A stretch of DNA of 64,000 nucleotides from Symbiodinium natans (GCA_905221605.1 CAJNDS010002156.1:1-64000); one strand, 5' to 3'; numbered from the stretch's first letter, positions 52,666 through 64,000 are shown. Made by a program: numbers and translations. The notes: a model not told the origin generated them from the letters alone.

Positions 52666-52749
52666 AAGCAAACTGAAACGCCGGCCTCGTTTAGCCAAGC
52701 AAATGCCACTTCCCGACAGCCCAGCCGATCATGGACCAGCACAAATAAA

Positions 52750-53180
52750 AATCCACAAGCCAGGTGATGTCCATAATTGTGGGACATTGCAGGCAACCTT
52801 GGCAAATCGACGATGTCGGCAACAACAATGGTTTCTTTCACAACAACCCCCTCCCCCTCCTGCCACGGAAGAAAGCGCCCGCAACGACACCTTCCAGCTT
52901 TTGCCTTACTGTTGGTTAGTAGGGAATGAGGGAATGAGGCACCCTATATCCCCCTACATATACCCTATAAGGGATTACATTATACAATCCCTTAAAGGGC
53001 ATATATAGGGGGATATGGGGTACCTTAACTTCATACTCCCTTAAAGGGTATATACAGGAAGATATAGGGTAACCCATTCCTTCTTTCCCTACTAACCACC
53101 AGGAAGTGGCCGAAGCACCCGACGCCGGACAGGTGCCGAGCGTTTGGCCACCCGCAGCGCCCGCCGCCTCGTCGGGATGA
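52750..53180 (-). CDS. Two coding segments separated by a MITE intron
   Basis: Minus strand: a segment before the MITE (about 53175-53107) reads PTRRRALRVAKRSAPVRRRV and ends ...LP|G at GTGGTTAG inside the MITE terminus. After the MITE's final CAGTAAG the frame continues KSWKVSLRALSSVAGGGGG and stays open about 58 codons, to near 52735. The donor and acceptor dinucleotides are both within the element's inverted repeats and the phase (1/2) agrees. The composition of the second segment is partly low-complexity, so I hold this loosely. Confidence 0.5.
52905..53106 (+). mobile_element. MITE family D, copy 3, probable intron
   Basis: CTTACTGTTGGTTAGTAGGG on the left, CTACTAACCACCAGGAAG on the right; the centre is a nested palindrome of TTAAAGGGTATATA-type arms. 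Confidence 0.92.
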
Positions 53181-53655
53181 GGGGTTTAGGGTTTAGGGTT
53201 TAGGGTTTTCGGATGTTTAGGGTCGAGGATTCTTTGTATCATGCTGGGAGATGTTTGGTGATTAAAATGATGTACAAACTCTTGTCCAATGAGACTTGAC
53301 ATTATCCAGCGCGCGACGCGTGAATGTACAACCGGAAGGGACGTGAGAACTGTTCCCCAACCGTAAGAGCATGGGGGGGGGGGGACAATTTAAAGGTTCC
53401 AGGGCAGGTTCGGGTCCAGGCAAGCCAGCCCAACAACTCGTTAGTTTTGCAAGTCGGCGATATGATCGCCCAGTTTTGATGCATGCCTTGCCCACTGCTT
53501 GGAAAAAGTGAGAACCTGCATACCATTGCATACAGCTGACAGGGAAATGTTGTGAACGTTACACCCTTACATTGTCCTGGTTTGCGCTTAGGCTGGCCGC
53601 CCGATGGAGACTGCCTACTTAGCTCAGCCTACATGCATGCGAAGGTGTGAAACAT

Positions 53656-53815
53656 GGTGGTGGTGGCGGTGGTGGTGGTGGGGGGTGAGGGTGGTGGCGA
53701 GGGTGGTGGCGAGGGTGGTGGCGAGGGTGGTGGTGAGGGTGGTGGTGAGGGTGGTGGTGAGGGTGGTGGTGAGGGTGGTGGTGAGGGTGGTGGTGAGGGT
53801 GGTGGTGAGGGGGTT
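53656..53815 (+). repeat. 12-bp G-rich minisatellite
   Basis: About 12 units of GAGGGTGGTGGT (early units GAGGGTGGTGGC). It has three-G-or-shorter runs on one strand and could fold into unusual structures. Frames through it (poly Gly-Glu, His-Pro) are artefacts. Confidence 0.95.
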
Positions 53816-54045
53816 GGAAGTGTAGGGACGCGCACACACACACACACACCATGGGCCCTTTGGTGACACCGGTTTTTGTACCCTCCTCGAAACAACGGCC
53901 CTGTGTCCCCGCAGGTCACCCCAGGCCTGGCGTTGTTGGCCGCCTTCTGCCGCGGGGCACGCAGGGGTTGCTGAACGCGATGGACATACCTTCGGTTCTG
54001 AAAGGGTCTTGACTCCTCGAGGAATGGGGGAAGTATGGATACCAG

Positions 54046-54128
54046 CATGGGCTATTAGGCCTTATAATCCCCCTAGCCAACCCTATAAAGGGCCTTGTTA
54101 AGGGGGTTAAAGGGTATAATGACCCATG
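54046..54128 (-). mobile_element. MITE family E, copy 2
   Basis: Same element as at 47532 in reverse: CATGGGCTATTAGGCCTTAT on the left, AAGGGTATAATGACCCATG on the right. Confidence 0.9.
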
Positions 54129-54129
54129 T

Positions 54130-56770
54130 AGGTAAGAGGTCCCAGGACTAGGAGGGCTCGGGGCCGTCAGAGCAGAGTCGACTGTGCAGGCCGAGCCACA
54201 TCTTCTAACAGCTGAAAAAGAAATCGATTCGCTTTCCTGGCGGTAGTGCCCAGACCCCTCGAGACATTCGAGTGGCATTGGCACGAGATTTGAAAACGGC
54301 CCCCCAGACCGGATTGTAAAATAAATTTGAGGACCATAGGGTCCAAAGAGCAGCAAAAGATCATGTGATGTTATGTGATGTTGTGGCTCGATGCGATTCG
54401 TTGTGACTACTTTGTGCCTGTTGTGACAAGGCGGTGGGGATTTTAACCCTTTCGTAAAATGTGATCCCGCTCCGTATGAGCATCAAGTGAACACATCGCA
54501 CATGCCAATGTCAGGACGATATGGTCTGAAATGACCCTTGTTTTAGGGTTTGGGACTTAGGGCTCTCGGAATTCAGGGTTCAGGGCTTAGCATTTAAAGT
54601 TCAAGGTTTCGAAGTTCAGTTTAAAAGTATTGGGTTTAGGCATTCGGCTAGGTGTAGGGCTAGGGATTCTGGTTTAGGGTTCTGGTGTTTTGGGGCTTTC
54701 AGGGTTTTAAGGCATCGGCTTTTCAGTCAAGGCTGGGGGCTTCAGGCTTGCAGAGTTTTAAGCTGAGGGCTTGAGGGAATTGGGTCCAGCAAGCCCTGAA
54801 CCCGAACCCTAAACCCTGCCCATACCATGATTGTTTTTCTGCTGTTTTTTTTTTTTGAGGGGGGGGGGGGCGGGCTCTAAGGCTAAGCACGCAGGGCGAC
54901 TCAACAGCCTGGGTATTTGCCACGATAGCACACAAGGCCCTAATTGACAAACCCCTCGCTGGTCCTCCAGTCGCACGAGGCAAAATCTTACCACGCTGAG
55001 CCTCGCTGTGCAGCGTGCAGGTTGGAAGCATCAGGGGTTCTGGTTGGGAAGATTTGTTAACTTTAGCTGATCTTGAAAGGACTACGCCTGCGCTTTGCCT
55101 TGGGCATGACGCCTTGCTGGACCCCCTCGTTAACCCCTGGCGGTGAATTTTAGATCCCTCCTAAACCCTAAACCCTAAACCCTAAACCCTAAACCCTAAA
55201 CCTTAAACCCTAAACCCTAACCCTAAAACGTTCATTGAGCTGGGCATCGGATCTGCGGTATAAGTTCGACAGGTAGCGGTACCTCAGCTGTTGAAGAGTG
55301 GTAGACTGAGGCGGCTTAGGGTTTAGGGTTTAGGGTTGAGGGTTAGGGGCCCGGGGGGGAGGGCTAATACAGGGGGAGGGGATGTCGACCACGAGCCAAC
55401 TCAAGCGTATCCGGGCATGCCCAGAAGTTCTGGGGTTGGCCGGGCTGAGTGATTCTGATTTGTCGCAAGTTTAGGGTTTAGGGTTTAGGGTTTAGGGTTT
55501 AGGGTTTGGGGTGAAAGGCCAAAAGGAGGCAAAAGGATGCCAGGAGCCCAAATCACGGCAAAGACCAGGGCCCAGGATCCCACGGACAGGAGACAAGGGA
55601 CGACAAGAACCCGACAAGAGTGAGCCACATGAAGGGAGACAAGGAAGGACAAGGAGCCCAGGAACCTGGCCACAGCCAGAAGGCTGGCAATCCTTGCATG
55701 AACTAAGGGCCCCAACAGCACACTGCTTGGGGAAACAACTCTCATTTTTTCTCAACATCGTTGAAGTAGGCGTAAATAAACCAAGCAGACCGTGCAGTTT
55801 TCAAATCGTGTCTTTACACAGGTCTTGCATCCAGACGCAAAGCTGCCTTGTGCGAATGCCTGGTCTGTCCATCACGTAGCTACGTTGATTTACGAGGAGT
55901 ACCTAAACAGCTATGCATGTGGAGCTCTCTCCTGTCTTAGCCAGCTTGATTGTAAGATCCTGTTGGCCTCTGTGCAACACAGGCATTTTCAGCTGAGCCG
56001 CCACTTCAGTGTGGAAGACAGCTGCACCCACCACAAATAGGGTGCCAGCTGCACCGATGGGCACGTCGCAAGCGAATATTGCAGCGAAACTCTATGAGCA
56101 AGCCTGAACTCCACAACGCAACAAAACATCCTTTACGCATATCACAAACTATCCATTCAGAGCATGAATTGAAAGGTGAGGTTAGATAGCAAGGAGGTTA
56201 TAGTCAAAGCCTCCTCGGACAACTCCGAGGAACAGGCGCCTTGAGGTGGAATGGGCCCAGTCACGGGCCCGTGGGAAACAGAAAGGCTTTGGGGCCGTAC
56301 GTGCTTTTGCTGCTTGTGGGTTGTTGATGAAGAGTCTTGTCTGGCTTAGGATTAGGGGTGGGTCGTTGGAGTATGAAGGTCTGGGTGTGGGTAAAGGTCT
56401 GGCTGTGGGTACAAGGTGAGCTGCGAGTAGACAAAGATCTGTTCTCGCGAAACCCGGATTTCTTGTCTGGGTCGTAGCAGTTTCTTGAGCCACACGAACC
56501 GGAGGGCAAATTCATGGTCCAATGATGCAAAGGCAGTGGCAGGGTGGGTTCACATCTGCAAGAAGCTTGGCAGGATGTATCAGCCCCCTGAAGTAGGCAG
56601 CGTAGTCATATAGCACGTGTATGCACTGTGTTTAGGCTACGGGTAGGGTCACCTTCACCAAGTAACCAAGTATCCCGCTCAGGAGAGACTTAAATTTCCC
56701 ACCTCGCCCTCGTCGAATTTCGACGTGGCTGGCCCCCGGGAGATCTTTCTTTGCGACAAGCCTTAGCTTC
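54130..56770. other. Mostly unresolved; decayed telomeric sequence in the middle
   Basis: 54540-54740 is a mosaic of TTAGGG-like variants. Clearer arrays are 55161-55230 (CCCTAAA-type) and 55466-55513 (TTTAGGG-type), with a small TTTAGGG group at 55318-55345. Reading frames of 80-146 codons occur (53916-54356 minus, 55511-55879 plus) but none could be chained. Confidence 0.35.
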
Positions 56771-56773
56771 TGT

Positions 56774-56986
56774 CTTACTGCTAGTTAGTAGGGAATGAAG
56801 GAATGAGGTACCCTTTAGCCCCCCTATATATACCCTTTAAGGGACTATATTATAGATAAACTATATGGTCCCTGAAAGGGTATATATTGGGGATATAGAG
56901 TACCTGAACTATATAGTCCCTTAAAGGGTATACATCGGGGGCTACAGGGTACCTTCGTCCATCACTCCCTACGAAACAACAGTAAG
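56774..56986 (+). mobile_element. MITE family D, copy 4
   Basis: CTTACTGCTAGTTAGTAGGG on the left, CTACGAAACAACAGTAAG on the right. At 213 bases it is about twice copy 1, owing to internal repetition of a CCCTTTAAGGGACTATA-type arm. Confidence 0.9.
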
Positions 56987-57065
56987 TTGTGTCTCACCAC
57001 GAGCTTGCCGACTACCTAGCCTCGGTCTCTCATTCTGTGCGCCTTTCTCTCCTTTTCTGAAGCTC

Positions 57066-57188
57066 CATGGGCTATCATACCCTATAATTAACCCCCTTAG
57101 AAAGGCCCTTTATCGGGTTATGGGCTATTGTACCCTACAACCCCTTAAATAGGGTCGGTTCGGAGGATTCTAAGGCCCAATAGCCCAC
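57066..57188 (+). mobile_element. MITE family E, copies 3 and 4, nested
   Basis: A partial element (from CATGGGCTATCATACCC) is followed at 57119 by the start of a complete one (ATGGGCTATTGTACCC) that ends AAGGCCCAATAGCCCA. One copy appears inserted into, or tandem with, the other. Confidence 0.88.
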
Positions 57189-57189
57189 G

Positions 57190-58080
57190 CTCCTTGACTC
57201 CTTGCCGCTCTCTCAGTGCCTGTTCTGCTGGCTGATCGCGCCGCTATGGGGAGGTAGTGCAAGTGAGGTCTCACGGCGAAGTCTTACAGAAAGTTCAAAA
57301 CAGGGCGCCCCAGCGATGCACATTTGCATCCCACCTTGCAAAGTAAAGCACAGTCCACCCCAACCCTGACCAGCGCTGCTGTTTGCTTACGCCAGGACAT
57401 GATTTTTACCGGCTTGACTTTTGAAAGCCCAGTGGGGCATGACCGCCTGCAACATTGCCAAGTCCCTCCGATTGCGTTTAGCGGTTCAAGCAGAACTAAC
57501 GTAGATGAGGCCTTGTTCAAGAACCAGGGCTTCTGGACCATTTCGGTAAGTTTAGGTACTGGGTTCGAGCTCAGGTTCTTTCCTGAAGCACAGCAGCATC
57601 CGACAACCGAAGCCCTAGATGAATGGCATCCAGGTGCCTGAAGTAGAGGACGAGCGAGACGAGCTGCCTCCCATCGCTGCTTGCGCTTCAGTGTCTCAGA
57701 GTTTTTCAGGAGCTACGAGGCTGGAGAGGTCATCAAGGTCCAAGCACGTACTGGATCCAACATTGTGGGGCGAGATGCCGAATCATGCTGCTCTACAGGA
57801 GATGTTAAGATCCTCGACTTCATGCGGCTTGTCCCAGGACATTGATGCGCCAACGTTGTTGCTTCCTGTGCTCCAATAGCTGCTGGCAACAGCAAGCTGA
57901 CAATGAGGTGGAGGTGCGAAGTTCTTCAGACCAGCAATATGAGGACAACGAAACTAGCTGTCTCACGCAGCTTCCTTTGCACCTCTCCCTACCGGCCATT
58001 GGACAAGTCCCAAGGTTTGGGAACTTTCTCATTTCTCTCATTTCCGTGCTCGACATGGCTATCCAATCATGCTGAATCCC
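57190..58080. other. Coding-like but unresolved
   Basis: Plus-strand frames 57324-57641 and 57619-57879 and a minus-strand frame 57820-58056 overlap. Some parts look protein-like, but no exon chain was found. Confidence 0.3.
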
Positions 58081-58116
58081 TAATCCCTAAACCCTAAACC
58101 CTAAACCCTAAACCCA
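58080..58116 (+). repeat. Telomeric array, CCCTAAA orientation
   Basis: Five units. A second array (58271-58348, about 11 units alternating CCCTAAA and CCCCAAA) follows 155 bases later. Confidence 0.93.
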
Positions 58117-58492
58117 ATCCCACTGTGCCCGATTTGGGACTCACAGTTCTGTAGATTATAGTTGCAGGGTTCTGGAAGTTCTTGGTGGTGAAGCCTCGGG
58201 CTTCGATTTCCCCCCGAAGCGGCCACTTGCCTGTGTCCCAAACGTGCTCAATGAGAACTAGCACTGGATACCTAAACCCTAAACCCTAAACCCTAAACCC
58301 CAAACCCTAAACCCCAAACCCTAAACCCCAAACCCTAAACCCTAACCATGGGTTGGGAGCCTCATGGAAGACTCAGGATGACATGATGAGACCTTCGGAG
58401 CCCCTTAAACCCCGAGCAAAGGTCGACTTCCTGCCACTCGGAAGCCCTTACCGAGTTTCGGTACTTCTTGTTTCGGCAATGAAATATACGAA

Positions 58493-58575
58493 TATATGTA
58501 TATATGTAGATATGTAGATATGTATATGTATATATATATATATGTATATACATATATATATATATATACATATAT
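58493..58575 (+). repeat. AT-rich (TATATG)n microsatellite
   Basis: Runs of TATATG, TAGATATG and TATATA over about 80 bases. Confidence 0.9.
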
Positions 58576-58713
58576 CCATGTAAACAAAAAGGCACTTCTG
58601 CTTGTTGCAACTTGAGTAACAAGAAATACTTGTCTAGCAAGCAAAGACTTCAACGGGCCTCTTCGACGTTCTGGCCGCCGCCGGTCACGACGGTGGCTAC
58701 GGCTGCGCCTCGT

Positions 58714-58752
58714 GGGTTTAGGGTTTAGGGTTTAGGGTTTAGGGTTTGGGGT
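58714..58752 (+). repeat. Telomeric array, TTTAGGG orientation
   Basis: Five units, the last TTTGGGG. Confidence 0.93.
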
Positions 58753-58759
58753 CCGGCGG

Positions 58760-61700
58760 CTCTGTGGCTGGCTTCCGTCAAAAAGTGAGCTCTTTCGCTT
58801 TCTCTCTCCGTCGCTTCCCCTCTCTCCCTCTCTCTCGCTATGTGTAGGTGTATACGCTCACCCCCCCCCCCCCTCTTCTCAGCCCCACCCCGGAATGGAC
58901 AATGTCAAAAGCACACCTTAAAAACAACAACAAATTCAACAGCGCAAGAATGCAAAAACCTTTCTGGGAGAAGCTCTGGGAAGTTTGGATTCTTCGGTTT
59001 CGGTAAACTTGCCTAGGAAAAGGCTCCAAGAGCAGAAAGCTTTCCAAACAAAACAACACGTGGCAAACCAGGGCCAAGAATACATTATCTGCGCAGCAAA
59101 GCTTCTTACTAGGGAAATCCCAAAACCAAGATCCCAAAATCCAAACCTCAGCAGAACTCATCCCAGAAAACTTTGACTGCTTTGATTTTAGATAGGAGAA
59201 GGACGGTGAATGCCTGAAAAACATTACGAAAACAAAAGCCGTCATGAACAAGAAGGGGCTTTTGGGCACACAACAAAAGCTAGTTAACAAAAAGAAAGGG
59301 GCATCCTATACTTAATTGCGAATAGATTTGTCGTCTAGATGTTCAGTCCTTTGCTGGGTTTTCGTGAGTGAGGGTAGCGTCCATCTGGCTGTCTTATGAA
59401 CTGCCTGTGCGCCTTTTACATTTCTTCAGCGGGCCTTTGCCCTTCATCTCGTTCTTTCTCAAACACTCAGTAGTACTACAAAAGAATGAAAAAGACAGCG
59501 ACTTAGCAAATGCCAAAGGTGAGTAAACAGAGTGAACGGAGAGAACACAACTTATTCATGCTTAATTTAGAGGAGAACCATTACTACTTCATTGTTTTCC
59601 CATCCGGCACACGACTTTTCTTGACAACGCTCCAAGTAACGCAAAATGTGAGCAGTGGTGCGAGGAAAGTTGCAATGATGCTGCGAGGAAACTGAACTTT
59701 GGAACGTTCCGACTTGTCGACTTTTTCTTTGCGCTTTTTGGGGTTCTCTGGAGTCTCACTTACCATCTCTTTCTAGAATTCGTAGCGCCCCGTCCCCCAC
59801 TCTAAATTTCCGGAACCTTCTTGTAGTGCCGAGGCCATTACTTACATCTTTCCCATGAGGTTTAGGGTTTAGGGTTTAGGGTTTAGGGTTTGGGGTTTGG
59901 AGTTTGGGGTTGGCTGCCCTTCAGCCCCCTGAGGTCTGAGTCTCGGTGCCCACGCGCTTCGTTGGTGCGCAATGCACCCACAAAACGCCTTGACCCAACT
60001 TTGATGCCCTTTCCATGACCCCCCCGGCCTTGCTCCGTACCGTTCACGCCCGCGGCGGCTGGCCATCGCCGAGCACCAATGTGAGTTAAGCTCCTTCGAA
60101 GTGCAAAGCGACCCAAGATTTCAAACCTTTGTTATGGGGATTCCGAGATTAGGGGTACCTTCTTGGGGTCCTTGCTATAAGGGAATCCTACTATCTGGGG
60201 ACTTTGATGCTTTGGGCTCTGACGCGGCTGCACGTGCAGCGGCCAGCTGATGTGATTGCTCTTGTAACAAGCTGGGCCGTATGTTCGAAGGCGAGAGTCA
60301 CATCTCAGGGGTTTGGGGACACTGTGGCAGTGTAGTCGGCGTGGGTATCCGTACTTGGTTTCCGACACGGCCACCAACATCTTAACGGCATACGAAGGCC
60401 AGAAACACAACTTGTGCAGCTCAGAACTACATTCCCAAACATGATCTGAGTGCCGGACGTTACGAGACGTCCATCGTTGTTTCTTTTGACTGCTTTGAGC
60501 CCACGCGGCGACTGAGCAACAACCATGTTGCATTCAGTGCTTGACTTTACGAGGATTTGGTCATTTGATGAATGAATGAGACTCCCTTTAGGTCTGTGGT
60601 AGAAATCTTCGACCTTCTAATCAGTCTAAAAGCCTTCAGAATACATTGTAACTTGTGCACCAAGCTCATGCCGAGACGGACCCGTTTTTGCTGATTGAGG
60701 GTAGGGTCATGCCTCTGACAACTGCAACAATCTTTTCTGGGGTTCCTTTTTGCTAGCAGTTGTTTTGAGTAGGGCTCCTCTCATCAGATGTTGTGATTCA
60801 ATTGCCACCCTTTTGAGTCGGATTGCACTGGCATGCGAGCCTTCCACCGCGAAATGTTGCAAACCTTAACCTGGGTATTTAAGTCCTCCGTCATCCTGAA
60901 CCCAACCCTTCATCCAAGCTCTCCGCCCCGTCTTCAGCTTCGGCCGTGCGCAGCCCGGCGACTCGGGCCAAAGCTCGCGAAAGGCCCTCAGAGAACTTAG
61001 GACTGCTGGCTTGGTAGATCTCAGCTGCCAGGCTTTTCTGGTGAATCTGAAATCCAGCGACGTGCATTAGAAGTTCGGATTTGCAATCTCCGTGTTCGGT
61101 ACTACGATCTTGTGGCGTGTTCTGTTGTTGGGTGGTTGGGCGTGATCCCGGCGGAGGGTAGGTGGCTTAAGCCACTGAGTGATAAGTGTTGTTTGGATCC
61201 GATGGTACGAGGGGACCTTGACAGCCACCGAAAAGGCTTGAAGTCTAACTGTGAACTGCGCATGGAGACGAAAGGACCGGAAAAGTCAGCTGGAAGCTCA
61301 GCGTATGACATGCACCACCAAGTTCCTACACAGCACGAAGATGCGTGCCACTGAGTGCCCAAACTGGTCCTTCTCTTCGGAGACCTGCATCAGAGAGATC
61401 GTGTACTACAAACTCCAGAAGTCGCACAGCTGAAACACCTAGCATGGAGCTTCGAAACTGGCGGCAACGTTGCCTCTGGTTCCAGGCATCCATCAACCAA
61501 TCTTGTGTTCGGTCTGTTTGTGAGCCCCCTCTCGCAAACAGCATCGGGCCCGGTGTGAAGGAGCTGCATGAAACACATCACTTCGCATATCTTCGGATCT
61601 TGTGTCGCATAGCGGGCACAGTGTGTGTGTGTGTGTGTGTGTGTGACGCGTGTCTGCATTCGGGTTCGCGGCCCCTATCAGGCTTGTTTTTGGATTGCGA

Positions 61701-61850
61701 TTTGGTTCTTTTAATTCTAATGGTGATAACTGTTTTTCATCCCGCCCAGGTTTCTGAGGTAGTCTGATGTTTCCCTGTGCCTATTGGAAGCCCTTGTACG
61801 TCATATGTCCTTGACCATAGAGGATTAGCAACTTAAGTCGGAGAGCAGCT
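58760..61850. other. No resolved gene
   Basis: Apart from a TTTAGGG array at 59859-59912, a truncated family B copy at 60135 and a (GT)n tract at 61621-61646, this holds only overlapping short frames (the longest is minus 58838-59290, 150 codons, Phe- and Leu-rich; plus 61345-61767 spans the GT tract). Confidence 0.3.
60135..60200 (+). mobile_element. MITE family B, copy 9, 3' end lost
   Basis: GGGGATTCCGAGATTAGGGG, GTACCTTCTTGGGGTCC and AAGGGAATCCTACTATCTGG in order; the right terminus is missing. Confidence 0.78.
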
Positions 61851-61871
61851 TGGTATTTGTGGCCCCAACTC

Positions 61872-62048
61872 ATGGCACTCACGAGTAGATTCAGCCTTCA
61901 ACAGCTTTGGAGGTCTGATTGTGTGCGGCTTCTGGCACGCAGCGTGGCGCAGCGTGGGGCTGTATTGGACCATTTCAAATCAGAACCTTTCTGGAAGGGG
62001 AGGAAGGCAAAGATTGCAAGCTGTGTGCGAAGTGCGATCTGGATGGAG
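61872..62048 (+). CDS. Coding exon ending at a MITE-derived donor
   Basis: The frame reads MALTSRFSLQQLWRSDCVRL and continues for 59 codons to SCVRSAIWME, where GAG|GTGCTTGATTAAGG puts a GT donor at the edge of the family A element. The element would form the intron; after it, acceptors at 62159 (CTCCTAG) or 62190 (GCATTCAG) both give short in-frame continuations. Start not certain (the frame is open a few codons upstream). Function not recognised. Confidence 0.55.
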
Positions 62049-62052
62049 GTGC

Positions 62053-62141
62053 TTGATTAAGGAATATAGTGTAAATTCTAAAGGGATCCTTGTTATGATT
62101 TAAGGAATATTCCTTAATTCAGGGGTATTGGGCTCTTTGGG
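62053..62141 (+). mobile_element. MITE family A, copy 5, 5' truncated
   Basis: The outer left arm (CCCAAAGAGCCCAATACC) is missing; the element begins TTGATTAAGGAATATAG and keeps the intact right end TATTGGGCTCTTTGGG. Confidence 0.88.
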
Positions 62142-62320
62142 TTTGAGTCAAGCTCCTAGTCGGAAAGGTTAAACGAGAACTGGCATTCAGCGGAAGCAAT
62201 CTGACAACGATGTGCGACGAAGTGATCACCCCCGGGTGTTTTCGTAAGATCAAAAACGGCCTCTCGATCCGCAAAACTCGAGAGGGCAGCAAGGGTCCAT
62301 GTTTGGCATGTGCAATCATG

Positions 62321-62384
62321 TAGGGTTTAGGGTTTAGGGTTTAGGGTTTAGGGTTCAGGGTTCAGGGTTTAGGGTTTAGGGTCT
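62321..62384 (+). repeat. Telomeric array, TTTAGGG orientation
   Basis: Nine units with two TTCAGGG. A smaller array lies at 62518-62568 with GGGCTTA and GGATTTA variants. Confidence 0.93.
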
Positions 62385-62666
62385 AGAACAAACAACCAAA
62401 CACATTGAAGGTTGGGTGTTTTGGGGGAGCCTGCCTGGAGGAGGGCTTCCATGTCCTCACCAGAAGGGCTTCAAGTTGGAGAGTGTTCGCATTGCACATA
62501 TCTACGAACTAGGACCCAGGTTTAGGGTTTAGGGTTTAGGGCTTAGGGTTTAGGATTTAGGGTTAGGGCAATAACTACAGAATTTGTTCGGAGCTTCCGC
62601 TTGGTGCGGCAATGCTCTGGCTCTACAAGGCCTTGCCTATGTCCCTAATGGTTCCAGGCTTAATAT

Positions 62667-62770
62667 GGGGTTTCCGAGATTGGGGGTACCTTCTTGGGGT
62701 CGGTACCATAATTAGGGGGATCCTACTACTTGGGGGTCTATATTAGGTTCCCTTAGGCTCGTAAACTCCC
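62667..62770 (+). mobile_element. MITE family B, copy 10
   Basis: GGGGTTTCCGAGATTGGGGG on the left, then GTACCTTCTTGGGGTC, AGGGGGATCCTACTACTTGG and GGCTCGTAAACTCCC on the right. Confidence 0.88.
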
Positions 62771-63076
62771 ACTACGGCAGCGGGATAAAAACGACTGAAG
62801 CTACCATTGCTGCCATAACAGAACGATCTAGTTGCAAGCTCAGGCGCGGGAACAGGCCAAGCAGAAAACTGACTCTCCCGCCGCACCCCAAGGCCTACTT
62901 ACCTGGAGTACATTCCGGGACCTCCTCACCTCCTCACCTCACAAACGCGCCAAGTTCCTGAATGCACCTTTGCTCTTGGCAGGCGCTCCTCTCGATTTAC
63001 CAGGCAGGCAGCGCGCACGCGGCACATAAGACCATGGTCACACACGAGCCCTGCCAGGGTCAAGACTTCCGCAGTG

Positions 63077-63162
63077 TTAGGGTTTAGGGTTTAGGGTTTA
63101 GGGCTTAGGGTTTAGGGCTTAGGGCTTAGGGTTTAGGGTTTAGGGTTTAGGGCTTAGGGTGC
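63077..63162 (+). repeat. Telomeric array with interspersed GGGCTTA units
   Basis: About 12 units; four or five are CTTAGGG, the complement of the CCCTAAG variant seen elsewhere. Confidence 0.94.
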
Positions 63163-63286
63163 ATCGCTGTGTTTAAGAGGGCCGAACGCTTCAGGGGCTC
63201 GAGGGTGGAGCCTTCGAAGGGTAGCTACGGCACCTTAGTGTGGGCCCTTTTTTGCGAAGCCCTTACATACCCCTTATATACCCTGT

Positions 63287-63338
63287 AAAACCCTAAACCC
63301 TAAACCCTAAACCCTAAACCCTAAACCCTAAACCCAGG
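63287..63338 (+). repeat. Telomeric array, CCCTAAA orientation
   Basis: Seven units. Downstream (63340-64000) only short frames are present, the longest on minus at 63321-63758, which is unresolved. Confidence 0.94.
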
Positions 63339-64000
63339 GGCCCATACTTCAGAACCCTTTAAAAAGAGGTCAGGGACCATCTTCCGGGACCATGAAGCTA
63401 CCCTTGGAAGGCGAAGAGCCCAGGCCCTACTACGATTGAAAGGCGCTTCGAACGTACTCCGCCTCAAACTCAGCCAAAACGCCACGCCGACAAGATACCC
63501 GGCGATGACACTGGAAATTCCAGCACCATGCTCCCTAAACCCTAAGTTTGGTTTGTGTGTGTGTGTTGGGGAGATTACCCCAGACAAACGCTCAAACCCC
63601 CCAAACTGCACCCTACAGGTCCCCTTAATGATGAGCCCCGTCGATCCCCCCCGGTAGTCGATTCGCACATACACCCGATGTGCCTGCCAAGATGGTGGTC
63701 TTGGGCTGCTGTGTAGCGGCAGCCTTCCGACTTTTGGGGGCTCTCGAGAGGGCTTCAATGGAAGGGTGAGCTGGGCTCAGAACCTTCTAGAGATGGCGAC
63801 AGGGGCATTTTGCAAGGCCTTTTGGGTGTGCCGAGATCCTCATGGCGTGCAGTACTCAACTCAGTATTCCATTATTGCCACAGGGCTCCTCGATGTGGTG
63901 GTAGCGGCATTGCGTTTCAGCGTTTAGTTTGCCCATGACGGGTACTGGGCTGAGTGTTCCCATCCTGCTGTCTGTCCCTAACAGGCCACGCTTTAGGCAT

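Noticed and set aside
53604-54048. Poly-Gly-Glu and His-Pro proteins
   Set aside because: They are frames through the 12-bp G-rich minisatellite.

Overview
The window reads as nuclear DNA of a dinoflagellate, most plausibly a symbiodiniacean or relative. The reasons are a plant/alveolate-type telomere unit (TTTAGGG), very short exons, GC as well as GT splice donors, families of about 100-base inverted-repeat elements sitting in introns, and one degenerate match to the dinoflagellate spliced-leader sequence. No tRNA, rRNA, CRISPR array or bacterial-style operon is visible. The taxon is inferred from these traits; no database search was possible.

Layout. Positions 600-4800 (minus strand) hold long, intron-poor coding sequence: a signal-anchored protein with an Asn-Cys-His-His motif, followed by a multi-pass membrane protein. 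A single-exon SAM-dependent methyltransferase lies at 12575-13576 (minus). A relic of a retroelement gag-like gene lies near 21.2-21.8 kb and a frameshifted coding relic at 33.1-33.7 kb. The rest is peppered with more than 60 interstitial arrays of TTTAGGG/CCCTAAA, six families of small inverted-repeat (MITE-like) elements, and several micro- and minisatellites.

Main result. The telomeric arrays are not junk between genes; many are introns. The short unique stretches between arrays translate, in one frame, as good protein, and joining them across the arrays at GT-AG or GC-AG sites keeps the frame. I could build such chains by hand for eight genes: 13738-14573 (+), 36174-39280 (-), 40871-41701 (+), 41856-42511 (-, a complete 120-codon gene), 43480-44121 (+), 44832-46636 (-, 286 codons over eight exons), 46893-47407 (-, 105 codons) and 50207-50384 (-). 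In the sense orientation every TTTAGGG repeat carries both a GT (GTTTAG) and an AG (TTTAG), so an array is a ready-made GT...AG intron. Three arrays are flanked by direct repeats of 9-18 bp, as expected if they were inserted into coding DNA. Several inverted-repeat elements form introns in the same genes, so two different kinds of insert appear to be making introns side by side.

Limits. All splice models are hand-made from phase, splice dinucleotides and codon sense; none is confirmed by transcripts. Protein functions for most of the spliced genes are not recognised.
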